This document shows positions 49,892 through 61,604 of a DNA stretch of 64,000 nucleotides, piece by piece. Positions within the stretch are counted from its first letter, which is position 1. Every line of letters starts with the position of its first letter. Source of the stretch: Adineta ricciae (taxonomy: Eukaryota; Rotifera; Eurotatoria; Adinetida; Adinetidae); the NCBI GenBank assembly GCA_905250025.1, contig CAJNOJ010000024.1, forward strand, positions 248,001 to 312,000, in the 5' to 3' direction. Both the position numbers and the translations under genes were made by a program. Under the pieces are notes generated by a model that was not told where the DNA came from, did no database searches, and was given only the letters and a program-made list of their open reading frames with translations.

Positions 49892-51698
49892 ATGGGCAGT
49901 AGTAACGGTAAACAAAATGATGAAACGGAAAATAAAAGAAGACGAAATTTTCGAAGAATACTGCACCTCGCTTCTCGTCACACAAACAACCTATCACTAC
50001 CTAGAAGTAACTCCGGTCTAAATCAATATTGTCAAGAATTTCAAGGTTTACAACAAGACATGTCTGTGTTTAATGTTATTCAACTAGATATCAATGAACA
50101 AACTTCTACTGATCCCCTTCCAACTGATATGAATCAATCGTCTTCGTCTTCTTCATCGTCATCAATGAGACCAAGTAAGACATTTCAATGTTCAGGTCAA
50201 TCCACCATCGGCAAACTTTTCTTTCGCGCTAGATGAATCATCCAACGATACAAGCAGCGATCCTGATGAGCCACTCGAATACCCTATGACAACGAAGTAG
50301 GCAAGTTTAAGAATTCGATAGAAATATTTATATTGTCTTTTCTTTGTCTCGATTAGATTTGATGAATACGACTGGAAATCGTATCTTCCCATCACACTGG
50401 ACAAAATCCGTTCGATCACACTATTGAAAGATTCGATCTGCGAACGCTTAAATACAGAATTAAATCATATTTTAAATCGTCTACTTCGACTAAATCAAAC
50501 TGGCGAACACGAAGGATTTCTCCAGTGGTTTCTTAGAGAGATTGAATTTTGCATGCATTCGAGTGATCACGATCAGATTTACTCCCATAAATCCATATTG
50601 TTACGTTCAATTGAACAAGATCGTTTCGATTGCACGAAACATTTACTCGAACAACAATTATTATCTCGCAAACTAGACATTAATACTATCAATGATCAAG
50701 GCCGGCATTGTCTACTTATGCTTGCGCACAAAAATGGTCCCGCTGATTTAATAAAGTATCTTCTAACACATCATTTATCCTGTTTAGATACAAATAAACT
50801 TGATTTCAATCGATACAGTTCATTACATCACGCTTGTCGACATTTCAATCTACCCATATGTGAAGCTCTTCTTCCATATACAAACCGACATGTCCTACAA
50901 ATTGACAATTCCGAACTTCACACTCCGCTCGACTACTGGCTGGAATGTTTATATTCATTGAAGAAATTGAAACCCACACATTTACAACACGATGTGGACA
51001 CGTTACGTCTCGATCATTTGTTAACCAATAAAGATTTCAATTCGAACATTTACTTTCTTCAAACAGTGATCAATCGCGGTGGACAATTAACAAAACTACC
51101 TTTACGTTACATACGCTCAATCCTACCACAATTATCATTCGAACAGAAAATGCTTTACGTCGATCATCATGTTAATCTGTGTTGTATCTTATATAAGAAT
51201 CGCTTGTCAACATTGGTGCATGATTACGATCAACTGAAAATGAGTATTCAAGCAGGAGAGATTCTCACGGAATTCATCTATGCACTAGGCACTGTTCAGG
51301 TTGAAATTCAAAATCGTTTAGCTGAAAATGCGTGCTCGGACAAAGATCAACAGACGAAAAGTAAAGAACATGAACTATTACAATCAACGATGCGAATGTT
51401 ATACGGGAAATTTTTTCGTCTGTTTGATTGTATTTATAATAATCCAGATGTTAATGTAAAGAACTTTCATTTTGAACATATTTTTCGGCGTGTTTGGATT
51501 TATTGGAAAGAACCAGTGAAATTATTTATAAAACAAGCTAAGGAGAAGAATCTTTTGTTAAAATCAATCTGTCGAATTGAATTATTCAAACGGTTAATGA
51601 ATTATCCAGGTGATATACAAAATTTACCGATTAATTCATCTTTAAAACAATTTCTTGCTTTGGATAATCGATTTTTTGTGGTGCAAAGAAAAGCTTGA
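49892..51698 (+). CDS. Ankyrin-repeat protein with C-terminal SOCS box (ASB-like)
   Basis: Three exons (49892-50174, 50233-50296, 50357-51698) join in frame to 562 residues. The start is the first ATG in frame (MGSSNGKQND). The N-terminal 110 residues are basic, then Ser-rich. The middle holds ankyrin-like units: KSILLRSIEQDRFDCTKHLL, NDQGRHCLLMLAHKNG and YSSLHHACRHFNLPICEALL. The C-terminus has KSICRIELFKRLMN, then INSSLKQFLAL, the L-x-LCR...LP-x-x-L-x-x-FL pattern of a SOCS box. Ankyrin plus SOCS-box proteins are substrate receptors of Cullin-5 ubiquitin ligases. Homology to any one ASB was not recognised, and the long segment between repeats and SOCS box has no known domain. The receptor role is inferred from the layout. 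An intron of 58 bp was chosen over a 21 bp alternative by phase. Confidence 0.65.
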
Positions 51699-52149
51699 CA
51701 TTTTTTTTTCTCATATATATATGTGTTTGTCATTTTTCATGTAGATCAATAGTAGACAGATCAATGTACGCGTACATACATTTGATTCTCGCTCAACGAA
51801 AGACTCACAAATACATTCTCTGTATAGATAAATGAAACGCGTAATTGAAAGAGAAAAGATGGATGAAGTAGTCATAATCGTAAAAAGAATGATAAGCAAT
51901 TCAAAGTTAACATTTCGCGTCTCATTCTCCCTCAATTTTTTCTCATACTCATACTCTACTTCTGATGAGCACGAAATATCAAAATAGTAGATGTCGCTAG
52001 ACACGGGAAATCTTCGCGGTGAGGTATACTATGCAATGTTTATGGCGACAATGGACATGGACAAAGATATGTATTTCGATGTGAGTCAGTCGTTTATTGC
52101 TTATTAGATCGTTTTATTCAATCATCATAATCCGCAACGTTTCAGTACA
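51699..52149. other. Intergenic gap with possible upstream exon
   Basis: Contains an ATATAT run at 51715 and, at 52031-52080, a possible first exon of the next gene: ATG at 52031, donor GTGAGT at 52081, acceptor TTTCAG before 52146. Its use is uncertain. Confidence 0.4.
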
Positions 52150-54725
52150 ATGATGAAAAAGGGTTCGGTTTTTGCTGGCAAAAAGGGTCCCTTAACCACT
52201 GTATATGGAACACCGGGAAATATTTCATCGACATCGTTATCATTCTTTGATAATAGTCTTCAACAAATGCCGCCCAGTGCACTGGGAGGACATTCACGAA
52301 ATTGGCAAGCCACCCCTATGAATTCTCATCGATTTCCTTCATCTCAACAACCAAATTCAACTACTAGCATTCGATCGCATCCCATGGTTGTTAATACTCC
52401 CAATTCGAGTATGATCAACCGAGCAAAACCGCATACATTACAAACGCTTGTGGAGAATCTCAATGAAGTAAGCCATATCCTAATCATGAGCGCTGCTATT
52501 CTATCATTTTTCTACAGTTACTTGCCGAACTTGGTATTCCGCATGCAATGCGTTATGACACGAAATACAGTTTCGAAGATATTCTCACTGTACTCGATGT
52601 ATGTAATCAATTGTAACCTTCGTGAATTTCATTTCTTAATTTCTGAATTTTTAAGCAATTGACCAATCCAAGCCGGTATGAAGTTCATCGTTTTCAACCA
52701 TTCCCACCTTTACCTCAACCGACCAAGGCTGGCGGAAAACTTTCACTTAGTGATCGATGGGGATACCTAAAACAAGTTGCTCTGCTCTATCGTCTATCGA
52801 CTGTTGATCAGCTGACTCGAATCAAGCCAGAACGTACAATGGCACATGATCATATGATAATTATTCTGGAATTATTGATACAATTAGCAACATGTGTATT
52901 GAAAAGTCAACAGGAACAAGAACGCATCGCAACAAATCATTTTCTTAGCGAATTCAAGTTGTTAATGCGACAAATGTTTTGGATAGGCCGACACGACCCA
53001 TCGGTCATGGAAGAATCCATGTATGAATTACGACGTCATGTCTATGCAAAAGACAACCTGGACGTTGTCGATCGGCTACAACATGAAAAACAAATGAATG
53101 AAATGACTACAGAACGTGATCAGTTGAAAGAACAAGTAAACAACGAATTTTCTCTTTTCTGACAAAAAACTTTCACCTTGATAACGTTTAGTGTGATGAA
53201 TTGAAGGTGACTCGCGATGAACTAGAAAAGGAATGTACAACGTTAACGAGTGCGAATGAGAATGATCTAGTGGAATTTACGCGAAAACAAGAAGAATTAG
53301 CGGATGAACAATCAAAACTAATCGAATTGACACAAATTGTCGAACAAAAAGGTAGGAAACAATTTGACTTTCGTCATCCAAACGATCGATTTCTCATTAA
53401 GAAATGGATAAAAAACATTTAACTGATCGCAATCAAACACTGTCAGATAAACTATTTGCTCAACAAACGGATGTTGAATTACAGCGTCATGTTCGTTCAA
53501 ATAGCGAACTCAAACAACAGCATGAAGTTCTTCTTTCGACATTACTACTCGAACAACAATTGCACACGACAGCATCGAATGAACACAAACAGCTCGTGAA
53601 AGAAGTAAGTCAAACAAGATTTTCTCCTTGTCAACAAGTTCAGTATCGAAACTTTCCTTTCAGCTCCAAGAATTACTTGGTAAATATCAAATATTACTCA
53701 GCGCATACAAGCATAAAGCTGTTCGGCCACCTCCGACAGCGGTTGATTTCGATTTGAGCGATATTATTGGCGATACAACATCAAACATAAACAACGATTC
53801 GGTTCAACAAGCTCAGCTAGCGATCGAAAACTTAACAAAAGAAATTAGTGCACAAGAAATGTTACTTACCCAACGTCATCGTGAGCTTGAACAGGAATCC
53901 AAACAAGTATTAGGAATGCTTCATTAGGATGAATGAAAAGAAATTTCTTGTTTTAGAAAATCGAAGAATTACAAGCAGCTGAACGCGATTGGAAATCAGC
54001 TGCTAAGCAAGGCCAGCGGCGAGCGGCTCAGCAGAATGAATTGAGTCGTTTTCAACAAGAAATTCGACTGTTAACAACGAAAAATATCGATCTCGAACGA
54101 CGTATCGAAGAAAAGAAAAATTCCACAGGCGAATTGAAAAAAGAATTCGATCGAGTAAGATTGTTCCATTTTCAAATCAGCATGACTCGGATTTTCCTTT
54201 CTATCACAGATCAAATCTGGTATTGTCGAACTGTTAGTTCGTTTCGAAACATTGGAAAGCAATTATATCACTAAGGAAGACGAACTTCGACAACAATTAG
54301 CCTGGTTTATCTCTGATCAAACACAATTGGCGAAAATCTATCGACGCGATGTCGAAGAAATCAAGCGCATGCAGCAGGAGCACATGTCGAAACTGGATAT
54401 CAATATGAACACAACATCATTTGACGAGCTCACTCAACAACAAGTCAATAAATATTACCAATACCGCAACTTTGATGATGATGATGATGACGACGATGAA
54501 GATGAAACGAATAATCATCGAAATGAAAAACGCATGATAAATGAGTCAGATAAATTGCATGAAGAGCATGTTCTATGGTTGAAGAAGAAGAAACGAGATG
54601 CGAAAAATATGGCACCGTTCGTAGAACGACTTCGTATGTGTTCCTTTCTCATTCATTCTCTAGAAAATTCTTTTTCTTTTTCAGAGGAACTTCATGATCA
54701 TATGGAAATACTCAACGTCAAATAA
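52150..54725 (+). CDS. Coiled-coil protein with N-terminal CH-like domain (NDC80/NUF2/IFT type)
   Basis: Nine exons join in frame to 715 residues from the ATG at 52150. The first 90 residues are basic and Ser/Pro/Asn-rich (MMKKGSVFAGKKGPL). A helical domain of about 120 residues follows, including LVENLNELLAELGIPHAM, FEDILTVLDQLTNPSRYEV and RIKPERTMAHDHMIIILELL. Its spacing recalls the CH-like fold of NDC80, NUF2 and IFT54/IFT57/CLUAP1. The rest is coiled coil with a break at KAVRPPPTAVDFDLSD near residue 430. An Asp run (54474-54500) and a basic C-terminus follow. A kinetochore protein (NDC80/HEC1) is my best guess, from the basic tail, CH-like domain and coiled coil, but no diagnostic motif fixes it. 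The upstream ATG at 52031 would add about 18 residues. Confidence 0.65.
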
Positions 54726-54963
54726 AACCAATCGTGTTTTCGTCTTATTTTTGCTTGTATATTGTTTATAATCTTGTCAGATATGTGAAATTAGTTGTTA
54801 TGTTTATGAAATATTGTCAAGCATTGATTTTGTTCAATAATAACAATCGTTAATAGTTTTAGATTATTCTTACAAAAGTCAGACTATCTGAGGAAGTTTT
54901 TCTTTCCAATGAAAGTAGTATATTTTTGTACTTTCAGATATTCCTAATCTCTGTTCATCGACA

Positions 54964-56621
54964 ATGGATGAGTACGATGAAGATGTCGATCCACTTGCTG
55001 GTCCTATTGCTGATCTAATGGCTGAACATAGTCTATCTTCGACCACTTCGACGAGCACATCGAAAGCACAAAGCCCAACTGACCTCTTACATGAACCGCT
55101 GACGAAAACGAAAATTTTCGATTTGTTATTCCATCTCAATCTTCGATCGCATTTTCACCAAATATTTGCATATCTTCTAGACAAACTCTGGTATCATTAT
55201 CTTCATAAAACTTGTCCTAAAACCGATCAAGATATCAGCCTTAATCATCCATCTCCGACAAAACTCATTTCACTTCTTCTCGTAAGTGAACTTCTTCTTC
55301 TATTCTTTATAGATTGCATTGATTTTTCTTTCAGATCTCGATTCTTCTTATTTTCCTATTTCCTCTCATCTTCTGCATGTTCATCGTATTTCTCATCATC
55401 ATCGACTTTCTCATTCCACTCTACATTTATCACATTTGGTTTAATTGCTTACGAACAACGCGCAAGTTTCTCCACACGATTCAAGCTCATCAGCAATGGT
55501 TAGTGTACATTCATGGTTTTCAATTGATTCGTCCGACATCATCTCTATTTGAAAATCAATTACATCAACTTCGTCAACAGATCTTTGTTGAATTACAAAA
55601 ATCTTTCCTACTATCCCGTCAAATCGCTCGGCAACATTCGACAGCCAACGAACAACTCATCTGTTACATTGACCTGGAAGAATTCGGTCCATTGATACAA
55701 TCGGATCCAAGTGAACTCGACAAATTGACCAATCAATTCGATCAGATTTCTGTCAATTCAATCTTCAAATTAGCTCATCTACAAATCAACGAATGCATTC
55801 AGCTGATACACTTAACTCGTCCGAGTTCATATTGGATGTTCGACAATTTTCAAACGAAACTACTCGATGCTATGAACAGATTAAATAAAACCAAACAAAA
55901 TTGTTCGATTATGATCGATTATACCGATTTGGAAACAAATCCTTCGCCAAAACGATTAATTTCATCCTATTTTCTTCTTCGATCGAGCTGTGAACAGTTA
56001 TTTCAAATGAATGAAAGCAATTCTACCAATCACGAACAATTAAAACGCATTATTCAAGATTTGAAGACAGTTATTCATTCTCTTGAAGCCATACAAGCAA
56101 AGCCAATAGTGAAAACTAATGAAGATAACTCCGAAGAACTTCTGACCAAAGACAGCCATCCATCGAATATCACGAGTTACCATCGATTTGACGATGAAAT
56201 CGAAGAGACAACTGATGAAATTCTCATATGTCACACTGGAAAATCGTTCAATGATGGTGAGAACGATGAAATGGCTCATAGTCTAGATCTTAACGATTAC
56301 GAACAGCAGTTATTACGTGAACAGACGAACTGTTTGATGAAAGAACTTCAAACAGCTATTCAAGGCAAGAAACAGGATTGGAATGAACGTGAACAGCGTT
56401 TGCTTGGAGCTGTTGACCAAGTAGAAGAAGAACCATTGACAGAGATTAAACAGGAAGTTGTGAACGAAGAACCTTTTGAAAAATTATTGCCTATGTCAAA
56501 TACCATATCAATGTTGGATGAATTGAAAAATACGTTTGTTTTGAACAGAAAGAAACTTAATATCAATGAAGATATTTTTGGGGAAGATGATATTGAAGAT
56601 TTCGATGATGAGGATAATTGA
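54964..56621 (+). CDS. VEZT: Vezatin-like membrane protein
   Basis: Two exons (54964-55281, 55335-56621) join in frame to 534 residues. The N-terminus is acidic and short. Two adjoining membrane segments (about residues 103-140, around LIFLFPLIFCMFIVFLIIID) are followed by a basic helix. The order then follows vertebrate vezatin: ANEQLICYIDLEEFGPLI, like its conserved ICVVPFKELG segment, then SYFLLRSSCEQLF, an LxxIIQDLKTVIHSLEA helix, and a late helix ELQTAIQGKKQDWNEREQRLL like its LKSVLGFKASEAERQKW. Vezatin sits at adherens junctions and binds myosin VIIa. The acidic end is DDIEDFDDEDN. Similarity is weak by eye but collinear along the length. The gene lies 238 bp after the coiled-coil gene and 164 bp before nicalin. 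Confidence 0.65.
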
Positions 56622-56785
56622 GACGTAGGTATATTCTTGTTAAACATTTACGGTAGGATAAATGAATTGTGTTGAACTCTTAAACACCGATTGTTTGGAA
56701 TATTTATATAAAACGTTCGTTTTCTATTCTAGATAGAAGGTATATCGAACTCATATCGAAGAGAAAAATCAAAAATTAATACTCA

Positions 56786-58668
56786 ATGTTTGAAATAAAC
56801 GATCTTTTCGATACGTTTCTTTTTCGCACGACAACAGTCACAGGTTTTCTTTTCTATTGGTTACCAATCATATGCATACTGTCGCCAACTTATCTGAGTC
56901 CATTTACGTTCGTGGATTCGACTCAAGAATTCAAAGCCTATCGAATGGTTCAATACGATTTATATGGTCAAGCTTATGGCAGCCGACAAGCGTTTGTTTC
57001 GAGTGAAGTTCGTTTATGGTCACACGCAAATTTGAACCGCAAAGCTGCATTGATACGTCTTGAAAATCTAACCATCGAACGATTTCGTTCATTAGTTTCC
57101 AAAGGTATCAATGGCTTGTTTGTTGTTATTCCTTCAACAACTACGCAATGGTCAGACGAACAAAAGTCCGAAATCTGCGATTTGGAAACCATTTTACTTG
57201 CTGAAAGTGTTCCAATTCCTATTTATTTTCTACCTGAAAACCAACAAATGAATGATTTATATAAATCGATCGAATCACGTCGCGACTCAACAAAAGATTC
57301 TGCTCTAGCCGTCATATACGATATGATCACAGCTGACGGATACCAATTGTCTGTTAATACAGGCAAATACAATCAACGAACGGACAGTGTTTTGTACAAT
57401 ATTGTCGGTAAGCTAGTTGGTCATGGAATCGAAGAACGTCTTCCCAAAATTCTTTTCGTTACGCATTATGATGCCATGGGTTTGGCAAGCGGATTGGCAC
57501 AAGGTGCTGATTCGAATGCCAGTGGAGTTTTAATTTTATTGAAATTAATTCGTTTGTTTTCCAAATTATATGCTAAACAAACAACACGAGCTAAGTACAA
57601 TCTTCATTTCCTCTTTGCTGCTGGTGGAAAGTTGAATTATCAAGGAAGTAAGAAGTGGATCGATGATTATCATGATCAAAAACAGCAACAACAACTTCCG
57701 AATGACGTCGATGTTGTTGTTTGTCTAGGTGAATATGTTTGCTAATTACACAAATAGGAAACTGACATGCGATCTTCTGTTTTAGACTCACTAGGACAAT
57801 CCAATGAACTTTACATGCATGTTTCAAAACCACCCAAGGACACACAAACAGTATGAGCGGAGAAACCCCATTGTCTGCTTTATTTTGACCGATTTCTTTC
57901 TAGGCTGGTATTTTACGTGAACTTCTGGCGCAATTGAGTGAGAAATCAACACACGGTCCATTAACATTCGAACAAATTCATAAGAAAATCTTAAAAACGA
58001 GCGACTTTGTCGCATGGGAACATGAAAAATACTCATGGGCGAAGCTACCCGCTTTCACCTTTTCACATTTAAATTCATCAAAATCATGTTCACATTCATC
58101 AATTAGTGATGTGTACGATGAAGTTAATCTCGCATCTATCGAACGTAACTATCAATACATCAGCGATGCACTTATTCGTTTAATTTTCAATAAAACCGAT
58201 GTTACTTTTCCCATCATTGATCAAAATTATCTTTTATCGGATCAACAGTCGGATTACGATCAGGTGACATTCACCAAACAATGGCTAACATTTTTAACAA
58301 ATTATTCGCGGACACCATCCTTGTTAACTAAAACTCATCCTGTCGTACTTGCACTGGAGCAATATGCTCATCGGTATTTAAGTAATGTTGTAAAAACAAC
58401 GATTCGTCCAAATAAAAAAGATCCCGAGTTCGTCTTTTTCGACGGTGATGATGATCAAGGACGACAGTTATACGTTTATCGTATCAAACCAGCTATCTTC
58501 GATCTTGTCTTAGCCATATTCATCGCTATTTATCTCGGTTTGGTGTATTTGGTCGCCGCTCACTGGTCAACAATCATCAGTGTACTCTTACGTTATAGAT
58601 CGTATACGAATATGTTTTTATCCCCAGCATCATCCCAATATGGTGCATACAAGCGTAAAATTAATTAG
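56786..58668 (+). CDS. NCLN: Nicalin
   Basis: Three exons (56786-57728, 57786-57850, 57904-58668) join in frame to 590 residues. An N-terminal hydrophobic signal-anchor is present. The luminal aminopeptidase-like domain has KAYRMVQYDLYGQAYGSRQ, GINGLFVVIP, FVTHYDAMGLASGLAQGADS, SGVLILLKL, KYNLHFLFAAGGKLNYQGSKKW and VDVVVCLDSLGQ, all close to nicalin. A C-terminal membrane helix is around AIFDLVLAIFIAIYLGLVYL, then a short cytoplasmic tail. Nicalin works with NOMO and TMEM147 in the ER as part of the multipass translocon. The family is not a working peptidase in most accounts. The gene is slightly longer than human nicalin (563 residues). Start chosen as the first ATG before the signal-anchor. 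Confidence 0.93.
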
Positions 58669-59891
58669 ATGAAAAGTAAACAAGAAAATTTCTTCCTATT
58701 CTGAACAAAAAGCAGACGTTTCTTTGTGTTTTCTTGCACTTTCTGTTGTTGTTGTTGTTGTTTTGTTTATCTTTGCAATGTCTTTTTTCAACCGGTTGGT
58801 GTCATATTCTTGGGGGTTTTCGTAGAATAAATTTCACAAGAAGAAGAAAAAATAAATCAAAATCGAGATTTTCCAAATAAGATCATGGTTGGTTTCAAGT
58901 CATTAGACGCTTAGATTAAGGAATGTCTCAAGTTAACAGCACCATAATATAATCATCTTATAATAATTATATCCTTAGTGGTAATCCCAATTTACATCTA
59001 GGGAACTTTGTCCCCGTTAAACACTTAGGCTGAAACGATTACTGTTTGTTACCTATTGAATGGTAGCTTTGAACTATAAACTCTCGCTTCAATAGAATAT
59101 ATCCGATATGAAACTGCTGTGAAATAAAAAGAACTCATTATGACTGTTTGCGGTCAGTTCTATCTTGATTTACCTCGTTGGGAACCTCGCACCGATTAAA
59201 CTCAAAGTTTAAGGAAAACTCTCTATTGTTAGAATCATCACAAAACTCTTTCGCTGTATGTTTACTAAATATAAATCAGATAGATCGGAACAATCCATGT
59301 GTTTCAAAGTAGGCTGAATATGTAATTATCCTACAGGCGTATTTGCTTACTGTAAAATCAGCATCTAAATACTGTTTATTATATTTGTACAAACTACAAC
59401 CTTAATTCTTATTATACAGCGCGAATATCATGTGTTATAAACTACGCTTGATTTGTTGCCAACAGAAAGATCTAATTACAGTGTGAAAAGCACCGGAGGC
59501 CAGGATACTTACTTACGACAGTGCCAGTATGTTCCTAATTCTCATACTTGAATTTTGTATCCTAGATTAAATCACGCTATATCATATCATTACTAGACGC
59601 AGTCAGATATTTCACTGGAGGAATAGATCACCTGTACGCTTCAATTAACGAATAAGAAAAGGAAATGGTAGACTGCTGATGTTAGTCAGCTTTCATATTG
59701 TGAGAAAAGAAACAAAACTAATGCGTTAGAGATGGGTTTTCATCAACTGAAATATTCGTACACAGTGGTGAATGCGAATAGTTTCCACCCTGTTAGTATC
59801 AAAAAGACAAATACAGTTATCTTTGGAATAAAATCTAAATAGCAAATAAATCCGTTAGTTTTATTTAAAAACAAAAGAAAAGCAAATCGAC
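58669..59891. other. Intergenic gap between convergent genes
   Basis: 1.2 kb between the ends of nicalin (+) and the peptide receptor (-). Includes a (GTT)6 repeat at 58745-58762. Nothing further was recognised. Confidence 0.6.
58745..58762. repeat. (GTT)6 microsatellite
   Basis: Six GTT units just after the nicalin gene. Confidence 0.9.
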
Positions 59892-61604
59892 TCAAGACTT
59901 CAATGTTAACTCGTTAGCATGATTGTCTTTGAGTAATGGAGTTGTCACTGGAGAATGATTTATAACTTCCGGACTCGATTTCTTCTTCAGAAGATTGACA
60001 TCATTTAGTACTATGCTCGTTCGTTGATCATCGGAGTATTTATAATTGGAGCCCTGTTCTTTAACAAATGATGCCGACAACTGTTTTCGTCGATTTTTAA
60101 TTAAAGACAAGTTAGCAAATGACGTCGATGATTCATGTTGGGCAACTTTATAACACTCGAAGCCAAATGTTTGCTTAAAGGTGTCACGAAAGGCACGTGA
60201 CATTAAACAGTACAAAATAAAATTAACTGAATTATTAATCAATGCTAATATATCGAATGTATCACCTAGAGAAAAAAAAAGAGACCGATGATTATTGGCA
60301 GATTGAACAATTGACTTTACCTAAATGCTGATAGATTCCATAGTAATACTTCGAATTGTTTTTGGAAATGAATGACAAGAGTAAAATGGCACCTTGTGGT
60401 AATTCTGTGACAAGAAAAAGAACACAAACAATGACTAACATTAAAGTTGTTCGACGATTTTCTTTCTCTCGCCGACGTCCGCGACCTCGTCCATTTTGAC
60501 CATGGTTCGATGCTGGTATCGAATGCTTTTGTAACTTCTCCGCATTTTCTAACGCATGTCTCAATTGTTGGATTAATAGAAAGCTAAATACGAGTAATAA
60601 TATGCATGGTATTAATTTAAATATAACGCTATGTAAGACAAAAACAGTGTCACGTAATGACAAGGCTTTACTAAGCTTGGTCTCTGCAAAGATATAAGAT
60701 TTTGATACATCAGTGGCGTTAGTATCATTATTTATAACTTCAACAAGTCGATGTTCGATATATGACGGAATACAAAGAATCGTCGAGATGAAGACCACCG
60801 TACACACGCCAAGTAAAGCACGATTTGGTGTTGAAACGTACGGCGTCAACGACTTACAACTCAAGAACACAAAGCGAAAACCAGCGAGCAAAACGGTCAA
60901 CCTAAACAAACAATCATATACTGCAAAATCACGACTATATTAGAATTTCATAGATGTCAAGTGTGCATTGTTATCTAGCCGGTTTTTTTTTTAATAAAAT
61001 GAACAAATATCATTGATTGATGTGAGTTTAATGTAAAGAAAGACATCTGCAACATTTTGTATGCAAGATTCAACTTTTTTTTACGTAGATACGAGAAAAA
61101 TGATTCAAGTTGTTTTTCTCCTCACAAAAAAATGACTTACCATGTACTTATACAATGCAAGGTTAATGTTACTAGCATTTGTACCATATAGAATGTGACT
61201 TGCGAACGTGATTGAAAGTTCGGTTCACTTTTATGTTGACTAGTTTGTAAACAATAGAAAATAATCACTGCTGGCAAAACGAATAACATTTTGATGAGAT
61301 CAGACAATGCTAAAGACGTTAAAATCGTATTTGTCGATGAACGCATAAGTGGACGTGTTAAAACGATAATATTAAATAGATTACAGGTTAAACCAAATAT
61401 GCATACAAAACTTGATATTATTCCATGATATTCACGATAGAGTGTCTTATAACGCACAAGTGAGCTATTGCTAAAGTCATGATCATTTCCATTCAAATCG
61501 TTGCTGAGAAGTGATTTCGACACATTGTACATGAATTGTTCGGCAAATGTCGAAGTCACATAGGGACTGGTTTGATTGAATGATTCCGAGGAATACGGAG
61601 ACAT
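59892..61604 (-). CDS. Neuropeptide GPCR, DMSR/myosuppressin-receptor-like
   Basis: Three exons on the minus strand (61141-61604, 60321-60901, 59892-60265) join in frame to 472 residues. The N-terminus has several N-glycosylation sites. TM1 is REYHGIISSFVCIFGLTCNL with FNIIVLTRP after it, and TM2 has NTILTSLALSDL. TM3 reads WLTVLLAGFRFVF, with FRF where related receptors have FRY. TM6 begins RRTTLMLVIVCVLFLVTE, followed by LPQGAILLLSFI. TM7 is NNSVNFILYCLMS, followed by RAFRDTF. The YHG start, the N-L-x-N-I-x-V-L-T-R run and TELPQG are typical of the myosuppressin/DMSR receptor group of protostomes. The ligand would be an RFamide-type peptide; this is inference from the family. The tail is Ser/Lys-rich. 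Introns are 239 bp and 55 bp. Confidence 0.85.

Noticed and set aside
50175-50195. A 21 bp intron in the ASB-like gene (GTAAGA...TTCAG)
   Set aside because: Too short for splicing and the phase does not fit; the 58 bp intron 50175-50232 keeps the frame.
51991-52080. 30-codon frame from ATG at 51991 ending at a donor site as first exon of the coiled-coil gene
   Set aside because: Joining at the next acceptor leads to a stop soon after; only the frame from 52031 would connect.
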